Below, in pieces: positions 8,059-15,145 of a DNA stretch of 31,143 bases; position 1 is the first letter of the stretch, and the number at the start of each line of letters is the position of its first letter. Below the pieces are notes generated by a model. It made no database searches, was not told the DNA's origin, and saw only the letters and a list, made by a program, of their open reading frames with translations. Origin of the DNA: Candidatus Vogelbacteria bacterium CG10_big_fil_rev_8_21_14_0_10_51_16 (GTDB lineage Bacteria; Patescibacteriota; Minisyncoccia; Phycocordibacterales; JACRKE01); assembly GCA_002774795.1 (NCBI GenBank), contig PCYI01000004.1:1-31143 (forward strand). Reading direction: 5' to 3'. The position numbers were made by a program, and so were the translations under genes.

Positions 8059-8633
8059 TCCCTGAAGTCACTTTCATACGTTCTCGGCCTTACGACACTA
8101 GGTTGAAGCATTTTGAAGGCGCGGTGCGTCCTGATATTGCACTTTTCAGAAAAGCGATGACGGAGATGTGAGACCTATGGAAAAAAGACGGGGAGCAAAT
8201 TCTCGCAGCCATCGCCGAAACACTCAAGCTCGATTGGCATCAAGCCTTGATCCCTTGCTATGTGAGCTACGCCATGGGAGCATTTTCTGATCCCCTCACT
8301 ATTTCTTTTAAAGAGCAGACGACCGATATGCTCGATCTCCTTACTCACGAGCTCATTCATCGCATCAGTTTCGATGGGCCGAATGAGGTGCTTGTTAAGC
8401 CCACTTTCTTTAAGGTACTCAAGCCCTATGAAGGTGAGCCGATCATAACGCAAAATCACATTGTCGTGCATGCGGCTGAAACCGCTGTTATTCTGAAGGT
8501 GTTTGGTGAAGCCCGTTTGCAAAGGAAAATGAGCCTTTCGCCAAATCCTGATTACATCCGTGCGTGGGAACTTGTACAAGCGAGGGGGTACCAAGATATT
8601 CTAGATGAGTTCATCCGTCTGAGGAACACTTGA
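8055..8633 (+). pseudogene. Zincin-like gene (HExxH) with an in-frame TGA at codon 39
   Basis: Read from the ATG that overlaps the APH stop, the frame runs MIPEVTFIRSRPYD to AMTEM, meets TGA at 8169-8171, then continues in the same frame as DLWKKDGEQIL and on to a natural end at 8633. The full product would be 192 codons. Around codon 98 it has LLTHELIHRI, an HExxH zinc-protease-like motif, and later NHIVVHAAETAVIL, where a third ligand could lie. A single TGG to TGA change (Trp39 to stop) would explain the break. Otherwise only a shorter protein from the TTG at 8247 (128 residues, still including HELIH) could be made. TGA is used as a normal stop by neighbours, so a nonsense mutation or recoding are the options, with the former more likely. 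Confidence 0.6.
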
Positions 8634-8658
8634 ATAGTATGGTAGTCTGGGTTACCAT
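8630..8658 (+). promoter_or_regulatory. Candidate promoter of the holin-like gene
   Basis: TTGAAT (8630-8635) and TACCAT (8653-8658) are 17 bases apart. The expected start point coincides with the ATG at 8665, which would make the mRNA leaderless. The -10 is weak, so confidence is limited. Confidence 0.35.
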
Positions 8659-8664
8659 TATCTT

Positions 8665-9000
8665 ATGACACTCCTCCTTCGTTGGGTCGTAAACGCGCTC
8701 GCCCTTCTCCTCGTTGCTTTTGTGGTGCCGGGGATTGTGGTGAGTAGCTTTTACATTGCTCTTATTGTGGCGGTACTGCTGGCCCTTGTGAACGTCACTA
8801 TCCGGCCCCTCCTTGTTATTTTGACTTTACCTATTAGCATTATCACCCTTGGCCTTTTCACTCTTGTCATCAACGCCCTCTGCTTCTGGTTTGTGGCCAG
8901 TTTTGTTTCCGGTTTTGCTGTCGGCGGATTTTTCTCCGCTTTCATCGGGGCGCTCTTGTATTCTGTGGTTACAACTGTAGCCAATCGTTATATTGAGTAA
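8665..9000 (+). CDS. Small four-span membrane protein, phage holin 4-2 family type
   Basis: The 111-residue protein is almost wholly hydrophobic, with about four membrane spans (roughly residues 5-25, 28-48, 52-75 and 85-105). The conserved NVTIRPLLVILTLPISIITLGLFTLVIN-like block between spans two and three is typical of the family often annotated 'mycobacterial phage holin superfamily IV'. In ordinary bacteria these proteins are chromosomal membrane proteins of unknown function, and nothing around this one looks like a prophage. It stands alone between the zincin-like gene and a lipoprotein-like gene. Confidence 0.85.
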   Translation: MTLLLRWVVNALALLLVAFVVPGIVVSSFYIALIVAVLLALVNVTIRPLLVILTLPISIITLGLFTLVINALCFWFVASFVSGFAVGGFFSAFIGALLYSVVTTVANRYIE

Positions 9001-9088
9001 ACAGAACTTTGTTTTCTCTTTGTTTGTCTTGCCGTTTCTTGCTTGTTTGTTAGACTGGATTTTAAGTAAAATAATCAACTTCTAAAAC

Positions 9089-9538
9089 ATGATAAAAAAA
9101 ATACTGTGGCTCGTTGTGGTGGTTCTTGTCGTTTGGGGTGTCTATGTACTTGCCACGAAGGATCAAAATGAGGCTCCTGCTGAAGAGGTAGCAACGGAGG
9201 CCAACTTTGCCGTTGCGGCGGGCGACCAGAAGCCAGGCAGTGAGGTGAAGGTGGGGTTGGCTATACTTGCCGAGCCAGCTTTTTTGGTGGTTCACCGCGA
9301 GGAGGACAGCGCGCCTGGGGCGATTGTCGGAGTTTCCGGCCTTTTGACTGTCGGTACTCATAGCGACCTCTCGATCTCGCTATCACGGGCCGCGCAGTCT
9401 GGCGAAACTCTCTATGTAATGGCACATCGCGATACAAACGGCAATGGCATTTTCGACTATGCCGCGGATGCCTCTCTCGATGTTCCAAGCGTGGACTCGC
9501 AGAGTCGGGTGGTGATGACGATGGTGCTGGTGCGGTAG
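9089..9538 (+). CDS. Membrane-anchored protein with DUF7282-like domain
   Basis: A 149-residue protein with an N-terminal uncleaved-type anchor (residues 4-22, very rich in Val) and an Ala/Glu linker (28-50) before an extracellular domain. The domain shows EPAFLVVHRE, GAIVGVSGLLTVG and the closing HRDTNGNGIFDY motif, which resembles the DUF7282 domain known from archaeal and some bacterial surface proteins. The DTNGNGIFDY stretch could bind calcium. Function is unknown. The gene ends before a strong terminator at 9565-9600 and is likely a single transcript. Confidence 0.7.
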   Translation: MIKKILWLVVVVLVVWGVYVLATKDQNEAPAEEVATEANFAVAAGDQKPGSEVKVGLAILAEPAFLVVHREEDSAPGAIVGVSGLLTVGTHSDLSISLSRAAQSGETLYVMAHRDTNGNGIFDYAADASLDVPSVDSQSRVVMTMVLVR

Positions 9539-9564
9539 CACACAACAAACAACTGACAATTGAC

Positions 9565-9600
9565 AAAAAAACAAAAAGCGCTCGCGCTTTTTGTTTTTTT
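9565..9600. terminator. Strong intrinsic terminator
   Basis: Perfect 16-base arms (9565-9580 and 9585-9600) with a CTCG loop. The base of the stem is A-rich on the left and T-rich on the right, so it can act in both directions. It separates the DUF7282-like gene from typA. Confidence 0.8.
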
Positions 9601-9651
9601 GTCAGTATGTGGTAGGATAGACACTCCCCCCACAGGTGGCGGGGATTTTCT

Positions 9652-11439
9652 ATGCAAGAGATACGCAATGTAGCCATTATCGCCCACGTAGACCACGGGA
9701 AGACCACTCTTGTGGATGCTTTGTTGCGCCAGGCCCTCGCCGTGAAGACCGACGACGAGTCGGGTGACCTTATTATGGACTCAAACGACCTGGAGCGAGA
9801 GCGGGGCATTACTATTTTCGCTAAGAATGCTTCGGTGGAGTGGCAAGGGGTGAAGATAAACATTTTAGACACGCCCGGGCACGCCGACTTTGGAGGGGAA
9901 GTGGAGAGAGTGCTCACCATGGCCGATGGGGCATTGCTTCTGGTGGACGCTAAAGAGGGACCCATGCCACAGACGCGCTTTGTTTTAAAAAAGGCCCTCG
10001 AACTCGGCCTACGGGTGGTGCTTGTCATAAACAAGATGGACAAGCCGGAGGCCAGACCAAACTTTGTGCTCGACGAGGTTTTTAATCTTTTTATTGAGTT
10101 GGGGGCCACAGACGCGCAGGCCGAGTTCCCTGTAGTTTATGCGGTGGGCAAGAATGGTGTGGCCAGTCTTGCTCCCGAGATTGAGTCGATGCAGAATATC
10201 TTGCCCGTTTTTCATACAATCGTTGATAATATTCCTCCCACCAAGCGCGAGATTGAGGGGGGATTTCAGTTTCTGGCCGTTTCCACCGACCTCGACGACT
10301 ACAAGGGTCGCATTGCCACCGGCAAGGTGCACCGCGGAGTGGTGCGCACTGGCGATAACGTGGTGCATATCGCGCGGGATGGAAAGGTCTTACCCATGAA
10401 GATTACCTCCCTTATGACTTCGCGTGGTATTGCTCGCGTCGACATAGACGAGGCGGCGGCTGGGGATATTGTGCATATCGCCGGCTCGCCAAATATTCAG
10501 ATCGGAGAGACGTTTGCCGCCATCGATAAGCCGGAGGCCCTTCCCACGATTCACGTCGACCCGCCCACTATCAAGGTGATGTTTTGCGTGAACACCTCCC
10601 CTTTTATGGGGCGGGAAGGAAAGTATGTCACCTCGCGTCAGCTTCGAGAGCGCCTCTGGAAGGAGCTCGAGCGCGACGTGGCTCTCAAGGTGGAGGAGAC
10701 CGACTCGGCCGACCGCTTTTTAGTTTCTGGTCGGGGTGAGCTCCACCTTGGAATCCTTATCGAGCGCATGCGTCGGGAGGGCTATGAGTTTCAAGTCGGT
10801 AAACCGGAAGTAATCTATCACGAAGAAGAGGGCAAAAAGCTTGAGCCATACGAACAGCTTTTCATTGAGGTACCGGAAGCGCATGCTGGTGTAGTCATTG
10901 AGAGGCTGGGTTCGCGCGGAGCCGAGATGCGCAATCTTTTGGTACGAGACGGTATTACTCACCTTGATTTTGTTATTGCCACCAGTCGTCTTTTTGGTTA
11001 TCGTAGTAAATTTCTCACCGACACAAAAGGTCTAGGTATCATGAACTCGCTCTTTTTTGGCTATGGGGCCGCCCAAGTGGGGTTGGCGCTACCCCACGGC
11101 TCCATTGTTTCCTATGAGACGGGCAAGAGCACCGCTTTTGCTCTCGAGAATGCTCAAGAGCGAGGCGGGCTTTTTATCGGCCCCGGTGATGAGGTGTATC
11201 GAGGCCAGGTGGTAGGGGAGGCTTCGCGCGACGAGGATATTGAAATAAATGTTTGCAAAGCCAAACAGCTTACCAATATGCGCTCGAAATCAAGTGACGG
11301 AATGGTTGTTTTAGACCCTCCACGCATACTTTCAGTAGATACCGCCCTTGAATACTTGGGGGATGATGAGCTCATGGAGGTTACCCCCCAATCTGTGCGC
11401 GTGCGGAAGATGGGAGAGGCCAAGCGAAAGGGGAGTTAG
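9652..11439 (+). CDS. typA: Ribosome-associated GTPase TypA/BipA
   Basis: TypA/BipA is a translational GTPase related to EF-G that binds the ribosome and aids 50S assembly and growth under stress or cold. The 595-residue protein has the expected length. GTPase motifs are in order: AHVDHGKTT (G1, about 11-19), RGITI (G2, about 51-55), DTPGHADF (G3, about 73-80) and NKMDKPEA (G4, about 127). The EF-G-like domains II, III and V follow, with the family signature GRGELHLGILIERMRREG (about 360-377), then the BipA-specific C-terminal domain. It is probably transcribed on its own, from after the terminator at 9600. Its position just upstream of the FKBP gene and the ribosomal block fits a translation neighbourhood. 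Confidence 0.97.
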   Translation: MQEIRNVAIIAHVDHGKTTLVDALLRQALAVKTDDESGDLIMDSNDLERERGITIFAKNASVEWQGVKINILDTPGHADFGGEVERVLTMADGALLLVDAKEGPMPQTRFVLKKALELGLRVVLVINKMDKPEARPNFVLDEVFNLFIELGATDAQAEFPVVYAVGKNGVASLAPEIESMQNILPVFHTIVDNIPPTKREIEGGFQFLAVSTDLDDYKGRIATGKVHRGVVRTGDNVVHIARDGKVLPMKITSLMTSRGIARVDIDEAAAGDIVHIAGSPNIQIGETFAAIDKPEALPTIHVDPPTIKVMFCVNTSPFMGREGKYVTSRQLRERLWKELERDVALKVEETDSADRFLVSGRGELHLGILIERMRREGYEFQVGKPEVIYHEEEGKKLEPYEQLFIEVPEAHAGVVIERLGSRGAEMRNLLVRDGITHLDFVIATSRLFGYRSKFLTDTKGLGIMNSLFFGYGAAQVGLALPHGSIVSYETGKSTAFALENAQERGGLFIGPGDEVYRGQVVGEASRDEDIEINVCKAKQLTNMRSKSSDGMVVLDPPRILSVDTALEYLGDDELMEVTPQSVRVRKMGEAKRKGS

Positions 11440-11582
11440 AATGGGGTAGGAAGAAGGAAGAAGGAGAAATTATGCGGGTGATTGTTAATCGTTAAGCATC
11501 AGTTGTTCTTTTGTCGCCGGTATTTACGAGGCAAATTAGAAGTGTTACTCTGTGGCATACCAACACAAGCTTCTTTACTTTT

Positions 11583-12023
11583 ATGAAATCTATAGCAATT
11601 CTGGTCGCCCTTGTGATCGTCGGCCTGCTTGGCTACGCGCTCATTACTGGCCGTGATAGTTCTGAAAATCGGCCCTCGCAGAGTGCCACTGGCGGGCTCG
11701 CAGTTGAGGATGTCTTGGTGGGGGATGGCACGGAGGCCGGCCTCGGGGATGTTGTCAGTGTCCATTATACAGGCACTCTTGCCGGTGGCCAAAAGTTTGA
11801 CAGCTCTTACGACCGTGGGGAGCCTATAAGCTTTGCTCTTGGTAGTGGCACGGTCATTGAAGGTTGGGAGCTTGGTCTTGTTGGTATGAGGGAAGGAGGT
11901 AAAAGGCGCTTGGTAATTCCGCCCGAACTTGCTTATGGTGAGTTTTCGCCACCCGGTTCTATGATACCAGCACAGGCAACCCTCTTCTTTGAAGTAGAAC
12001 TCTTGGATGTTGTTGGGCGATAG
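11583..12023 (+). CDS. Membrane-anchored FKBP-type peptidyl-prolyl isomerase
   Basis: FKBP enzymes speed the cis-trans change at proline bonds in folding proteins. The 146-residue protein has an N-terminal membrane anchor (about residues 4-22), a short polar linker (25-40), and a single FKBP domain: VSVHYTGTL, KFDSSYDRGEPISFALG, VIEGWELGLVGM and RRLVIPPELAYGE with IPAQATLFFEVELL at the end. The active-site residues expected for the family (Tyr of HYTG, Phe-Asp of FDSS, Trp of EGWE, Tyr of AYG) are all present. The anchor places the enzyme outside the cell membrane, helping exported proteins fold. The ATG at 11583 was chosen because it begins the anchor; an in-frame ATG at 11511 would add 24 unlike residues. 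Confidence 0.9.
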   Translation: MKSIAILVALVIVGLLGYALITGRDSSENRPSQSATGGLAVEDVLVGDGTEAGLGDVVSVHYTGTLAGGQKFDSSYDRGEPISFALGSGTVIEGWELGLVGMREGGKRRLVIPPELAYGEFSPPGSMIPAQATLFFEVELLDVVGR

Positions 12024-12047
12024 GATTTGTTTGAGCTCAAGCTAAGT

Positions 12048-12077
12048 TTGACGTTAAAGCTATTTTTCTGCTACTAT
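12048..12077 (+). promoter_or_regulatory. Promoter of the rpsN ribosomal operon
   Basis: TTGACG (12048-12053) and TACTAT (12072-12077) are 18 bases apart. This is the best -35/-10 pair between the FKBP gene and rpsN. Transcription would begin near 12084, giving a leader of about 29 bases. It implies that this ribosomal cluster is transcribed separately from any S10-L5 part located elsewhere. Confidence 0.55.
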
Positions 12078-12112
12078 GCAGTACTGCCCCGATGGGTCTG
12101 TTTCCATTAAAC

Positions 12113-12298
12113 ATGGCTAAGAAATCGGTAATTGCAAGGGCGCTCAAGCCGCCAAAATTCAAGTCGCGAGTGGTGCGACGGTGTTTCCGTTGTGGGCGAA
12201 AGCACGGATACATGCGTGATTTCATGTTGTGTCGCATTTGTTTTCGTGAGTTTGCTAATGAGGGCATGATACCCGGTATTCGTAAAAGTTCTTGGTAA
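12113..12298 (+). CDS. rpsN: Ribosomal protein uS14, zinc-binding type
   Basis: A 61-residue S14 of the short zinc-ribbon class, in the head of the 30S subunit near the decoding region. Cysteines at about 24, 27, 40 and 43 (CFRC...CRIC) form the zinc site. The C-terminal GMIPGIRKSSW is the family ending. I chose the ATG at 12113 (MAKKS) since family members begin there; an in-frame ATG at 12092 would add seven unusual residues. It leads the block rpsN-rpsH-rplF-rplR-rpsE-rplO-secY. The usual upstream neighbour rplE (L5) is absent here, replaced by the FKBP gene. Confidence 0.95.
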   Translation: MAKKSVIARALKPPKFKSRVVRRCFRCGRKHGYMRDFMLCRICFREFANEGMIPGIRKSSW

Positions 12299-12393
12299 CA
12301 ATCAGGCCGTAGGCTCTAGGAAGTAGGCATTAGGGAAATACAATCCCGATTGCCTAAAGCCTAAAGCCTAAAGCCTAAAGCCTAAAGCCTAAA
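12299..12393 (+). repeat. Word-repeat dyad before rpsH; heptamer repeated six times
   Basis: The right half is six perfect, uninterrupted copies of GCCTAAA (12352-12393), the last base touching the rpsH ATG at 12394. The left half (12305-12335) carries TAGGC/TAGG words that pair imperfectly with the heptamers, giving a hairpin-like dyad around 12336-12345. There is no Shine-Dalgarno site, so rpsH would start directly after the repeat. This is one of a set of gap-specific repeats in this window. Confidence 0.85.
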
Positions 12394-12789
12394 ATGACAT
12401 CCACAGATCCAATCTCTAATATGATCATCGCCCTCAAGAATGCGGGCATGGTGAATAAGCCTTCCACAACTTTGCCGTCGTCTAAGTTGAGGCTTGCTAT
12501 TGCCGAGCTTTTGGTACGACAGGGTTATTTGGATGGTATTACAAAAAAGGGTAAGGGAGTAAAGAGATTCATGGAGCTCTCTCTCGCGTACAAAAATGGG
12601 AAGCCCCGTATTGTCGATGTACGCCGAGTCTCTAAGCCATCTCGGCGCATTTATAAAGGGGTGCGAGATATTCTGTCGATCAGGCAAGGCCACGGCCTAG
12701 CCGTTTACTCCACTCCCGCGGGACTGCTTACCGGGAGTGAGGCGCGAAAGGCCAATGTAGGAGGCGAACTCTTGTTTACTTTATGGTAA
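12394..12789 (+). CDS. rpsH: Ribosomal protein uS8
   Basis: S8 binds 16S rRNA helix 21 and is a key early assembly protein of the 30S platform. The 131-residue protein shows the N-terminal DPISNMIIALKNA block and the C-terminal GVRDILSIRQGHGLAVYSTPAG, which in most S8 proteins reads GLGI.ILSTS.G. The closing GGELLFTLW matches the family's C-terminus. Second gene of the rpsN operon. Translation starts right after the GCCTAAA array, with no Shine-Dalgarno site. In other bacteria S8 represses its operon by binding a leader site; I do not see one with confidence. Confidence 0.95.
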   Translation: MTSTDPISNMIIALKNAGMVNKPSTTLPSSKLRLAIAELLVRQGYLDGITKKGKGVKRFMELSLAYKNGKPRIVDVRRVSKPSRRIYKGVRDILSIRQGHGLAVYSTPAGLLTGSEARKANVGGELLFTLW

Positions 12790-12897
12790 ACAAGTAGTTC
12801 ACCACAATTGACCAAGAGAACGATTGACCATTGACCAGATGAAAATTAAAACACACATCGAATTCGGATTAAGTCAGTTGTCAATTGTAACACCATT
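12790..12897 (+). repeat. Word-repeat dyad between rpsH and rplF
   Basis: The left side (12805-12836) repeats TTGACCA-type words three times; the right side (12874-12887) has GTTGTCAATTG, which is their complement. The 108-base gap has no reading frame or Shine-Dalgarno site of note. The word differs from those in the neighbouring gaps. Confidence 0.65.
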
Positions 12898-13437
12898 ATG
12901 TCTCGTATAGGCAAACAACAAATTAGTATTCCGGAAAGCGTCATGGTAAGCGTGGTCGGTGGCGTACTTACGGTGAAGGGTCCACTGGGAGAGCTTGCGC
13001 GACCGGTGCATTCACTGGTTTCTGTAAGCGTGGCGGATGGGATTGCCAAAGTTACGCCAGAGCGGAAAAATAATAAACTCGCGCACTCTCTTTGGGGAAC
13101 ATACGCATCCCACCTCCTTAATATGATAGAGGGAGTGACCAAGGGTTTTCAGAAAAAACTTATCATTGAGGGGGTGGGTTTTCGAGCGGAGATGTCCGGC
13201 GACAATATAAAGTTCAGTCTTGGCTTCTCTCACCCTATTAATGTGAGTATTCCCAAGGAGTTAAAGGTTACCATAGAGAAAAACGTACTCACTATTGCGG
13301 GCATAGACAAGGAGGCTGTCGGTCTCTTTGCTTCTCAGGTTGTTTCCTTGAAACGCCCAGAACCATACAAGGGCAAGGGTATTCGTTATGAAGGTCAAGT
13401 AGTGCGACGTAAGCAGGGCAAGAAGACTGTTGGCTAA
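12898..13437 (+). CDS. rplF: Ribosomal protein uL6
   Basis: L6 sits near the sarcin-ricin loop of the 50S subunit and supports factor binding. The 179-residue protein has the N-terminal MSRIGKQQISIPESV, the middle LLNMIEGVTKGFQKKL block, and the C-terminal signature PEPYKGKGIRYEGQVV followed by a Lys/Arg tail. Length is normal. It is third in the rpsN operon, after the dyad at 12805-12887, and ends before another repeat-filled gap. Confidence 0.96.
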   Translation: MSRIGKQQISIPESVMVSVVGGVLTVKGPLGELARPVHSLVSVSVADGIAKVTPERKNNKLAHSLWGTYASHLLNMIEGVTKGFQKKLIIEGVGFRAEMSGDNIKFSLGFSHPINVSIPKELKVTIEKNVLTIAGIDKEAVGLFASQVVSLKRPEPYKGKGIRYEGQVVRRKQGKKTVG

Positions 13438-13526
13438 AATTCAGGCAGTAGGAAGTAGGCAATGGGCAGTAGGGAAAACCAAGACCCAACTGCCTAGAGC
13501 CTAGGGTCTAAATCGTAGAGCATAAA
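13438..13526 (+). repeat. Word-repeat dyad between rplF and rplR
   Basis: The left side (13443-13474) is built from GGCAGTAGG and AAGTAGGCAATGGG words; the right side (13485-13509) reads CCCAACTGCCTAGAGCCTA, pairing imperfectly with it. The left half resembles that before rpsH but the right half lacks the heptamer array. Confidence 0.7.
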
Positions 13527-13877
13527 ATGAAAAATAAAACACAACAAAAGAGTCTACGGCGAGAGCGACGCCAAGGTCGCATACGGGCTAGAGTGAGTGG
13601 GACCGCCACTCGTCCTCGCCTTTCTGTATTCCGCTCGAACACCAAGATTTATGCCCAGCTTATCGACGATGAGGTCGGGTTGACCATAGCCTCGGCTCAC
13701 AGTATGGGTTCGAAAGAGACCAGACTTGTGAGCGCTGAGAATACAGGCAATGCCTTAGCTAAGGCGGCCAAAGAAAAAAATGTACATGAGGCGGTTTTCG
13801 ATCGGGCCGGCTATCTCTTTACTGGACGCGTGAAAGCAGTCGCCGAAGGCGCCAGAAAGGGAGGATTAAAGTTTTAA
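13527..13877 (+). CDS. rplR: Ribosomal protein uL18
   Basis: L18 binds 5S rRNA with L5 in the central protuberance. The 116-residue protein has a basic N-terminal tail (KSLRRERRQGRIRARVSG), then RPRLSVFRSNTKIYAQLIDD and the C-terminal FDRAGYLFTGRVKAVAEGARKGGLKF-type ending. Normal length and position between L6 and S5. The gap to rpsE is only 30 bases and has no repeat. Confidence 0.96.
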   Translation: MKNKTQQKSLRRERRQGRIRARVSGTATRPRLSVFRSNTKIYAQLIDDEVGLTIASAHSMGSKETRLVSAENTGNALAKAAKEKNVHEAVFDRAGYLFTGRVKAVAEGARKGGLKF

Positions 13878-13907
13878 GATTTACTTTGCCATTTCCATTT
13901 ATAAACT

Positions 13908-14585
13908 ATGACAGATGAAACAAAAAAAACAGAAGGACAGACTGTCGCCCCAACTACCCCGGCGCCTTTTGGGGGTGGTCCGCGTGGGCGAGGGGGGGCA
14001 AGAGGTCCAGGGATGTCGCGTCCGGGAGGAAGAGATGGTAAGCCGGCAGGTGGACGGAGAGGACAATGGGGTCGACGTGACGGTGGCCGCGCTCCTCGCG
14101 TGAAGCCGGAGTTTGAACAGAAGATCGTCCAAATCAGGAGGGTTACGCGTGTTATAGCAGGAGGGAAACGCTTTAACTTTTCGGTGGCTATGGTTATCGG
14201 AAATAGAAATGGTTCGGTGGGAGTTGGTATTGGCAAGGGTGCAGATACGGCTCTCGCTATTGAAAAAGCCTTTCGCCATGCCAAGAAGAATATGCAAAAG
14301 CTAAGATTGACCGATACAAAGTCTATTCCTCATGAAGTGGCGGCCAAGTACTCAAGTGCTCGACTTTCTTTAAAACCATCTCCGGGTCGAGGTCTTGTGG
14401 CTGGAAGTGCGGTGCGCGACGTTCTTGCTCTTGCGGGCATCACTGACGTAAATGCCAAGGTGGTGTCGAAGAGTAAGAACAAGTTAAATATCGCCAGAGG
14501 TACAATGATGGCTCTCGGTAGACTTTCTACTCTCACAGAAAGAGGGGCGCGGATCAAGAAAACAGTAACAGTTACTCCGGCGTAG
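13908..14585 (+). CDS. rpsE: Ribosomal protein uS5 with Gly/Arg-rich N-terminal extension
   Basis: S5 contributes to decoding accuracy in the 30S subunit. The conserved body starts near residue 64 (EFEQKIVQIRRVTRVIAGGKRF) and includes GNRNGSVGVGIGKG and the C-terminal SKNKLNIARGTMMAL. Before it lies an extension of about 62 residues, with an acidic/Thr start and a Gly/Arg run (about 23-62) that resembles RGG RNA-binding tails. The total, 225 residues, is much longer than the usual ~165. Such tails are, to my knowledge, frequent in Parcubacteria S5. The start is fixed by the first ATG after L18. rpmD is missing between this gene and rplO. Confidence 0.95.
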   Translation: MTDETKKTEGQTVAPTTPAPFGGGPRGRGGARGPGMSRPGGRDGKPAGGRRGQWGRRDGGRAPRVKPEFEQKIVQIRRVTRVIAGGKRFNFSVAMVIGNRNGSVGVGIGKGADTALAIEKAFRHAKKNMQKLRLTDTKSIPHEVAAKYSSARLSLKPSPGRGLVAGSAVRDVLALAGITDVNAKVVSKSKNKLNIARGTMMALGRLSTLTERGARIKKTVTVTPA

Positions 14586-14600
14586 TTTTATACAGATATT

Positions 14601-15044
14601 ATGCAAATTCATGAACTAAAACCTAGACACGGACGCCAATTGGGGAAAATGGTTGGACGAGGTGGCAAGCGCGGTAAGACTTCCGGACGTGGAACAAAAG
14701 GTCAAAATGCGCGGGCTGGCCACAAGAAGCGACCGGAGGTTCGAGACGCCATTAAAAAGCTTCCGAAATTGCGCGGGCGCGGAGTAAACAGCCTGCTTTC
14801 GATCAAGAAGCCGGTCGCGATTGTTTCGCTAGCCACACTCGAGCGTAATTTTTCTGTCGGCGCTTTGGTGAATCCAAACACTCTTAGAGCAAAGAAACTT
14901 TTTGGTACTCGTCCGACCAAGTTTTTACAAGTCAAGGTGCTGGGCAACGGGTCTCTTTTAAAGGCACTCAAGGTGACTGATTGCAAGGTTTCTGCCTCGG
15001 CTAGAGAGGCTATTTTGAAGGCGGGGGGGAGTGTGGCGCAGTAG
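14601..15044 (+). CDS. rplO: Ribosomal protein uL15
   Basis: L15 binds 23S rRNA and helps late 50S assembly. The 147-residue protein starts with MQIHELKPRHGRQLGKMVGRG, then GKTSGRGTKGQNARAG, a hallmark of L15, and ends with VSASAREAILKAGGSV. It follows rpsE with a 15-base gap, where most bacteria have rpmD (L30). It is followed by the repeat-filled gap before secY. Confidence 0.96.
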   Translation: MQIHELKPRHGRQLGKMVGRGGKRGKTSGRGTKGQNARAGHKKRPEVRDAIKKLPKLRGRGVNSLLSIKKPVAIVSLATLERNFSVGALVNPNTLRAKKLFGTRPTKFLQVKVLGNGSLLKALKVTDCKVSASAREAILKAGGSVAQ

Positions 15045-15145
15045 TTAGCTTGTAGCTTCTTTAGCTTCACTAGCTTTCACCATAAATGCATACGAATTCA
15101 GAAGCTAAAGAAGCTATCAGCTAAAAGCTAACGAAGCTAGAGAAC
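15044..15145 (+). repeat. Word-repeat dyad between rplO and secY
   Basis: The left side (15044-15077) is a string of TTAGCTT and TAGCTTC words; the right side (15099-15140) is a string of AAGCTA words, their complement. The dyad nearly fills the gap and begins at the rplO stop codon. No Shine-Dalgarno site is clear before secY. Confidence 0.8.

Noticed and set aside
4428..8171. Alternative genetic code with TGA as Trp or Gly (as in Gracilibacteria/Absconditabacteria)
   Set aside because: TGA ends the Nudix, APH, orphan 1 and endonuclease IV genes, and one TGA overlaps an ATG. Only two genes have internal TGA, and one also has a frameshift. Nonsense mutation is simpler.
8665..9000. Prophage holin
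   Set aside because: The family is widespread on bacterial chromosomes and no phage structural, lysis or integrase genes are nearby. The amidase at 5713 is not adjacent.
12352..12393. CRISPR-like repeat array
   Set aside because: Units are 7 bases and directly joined; there are no spacers and no cas genes in the window.
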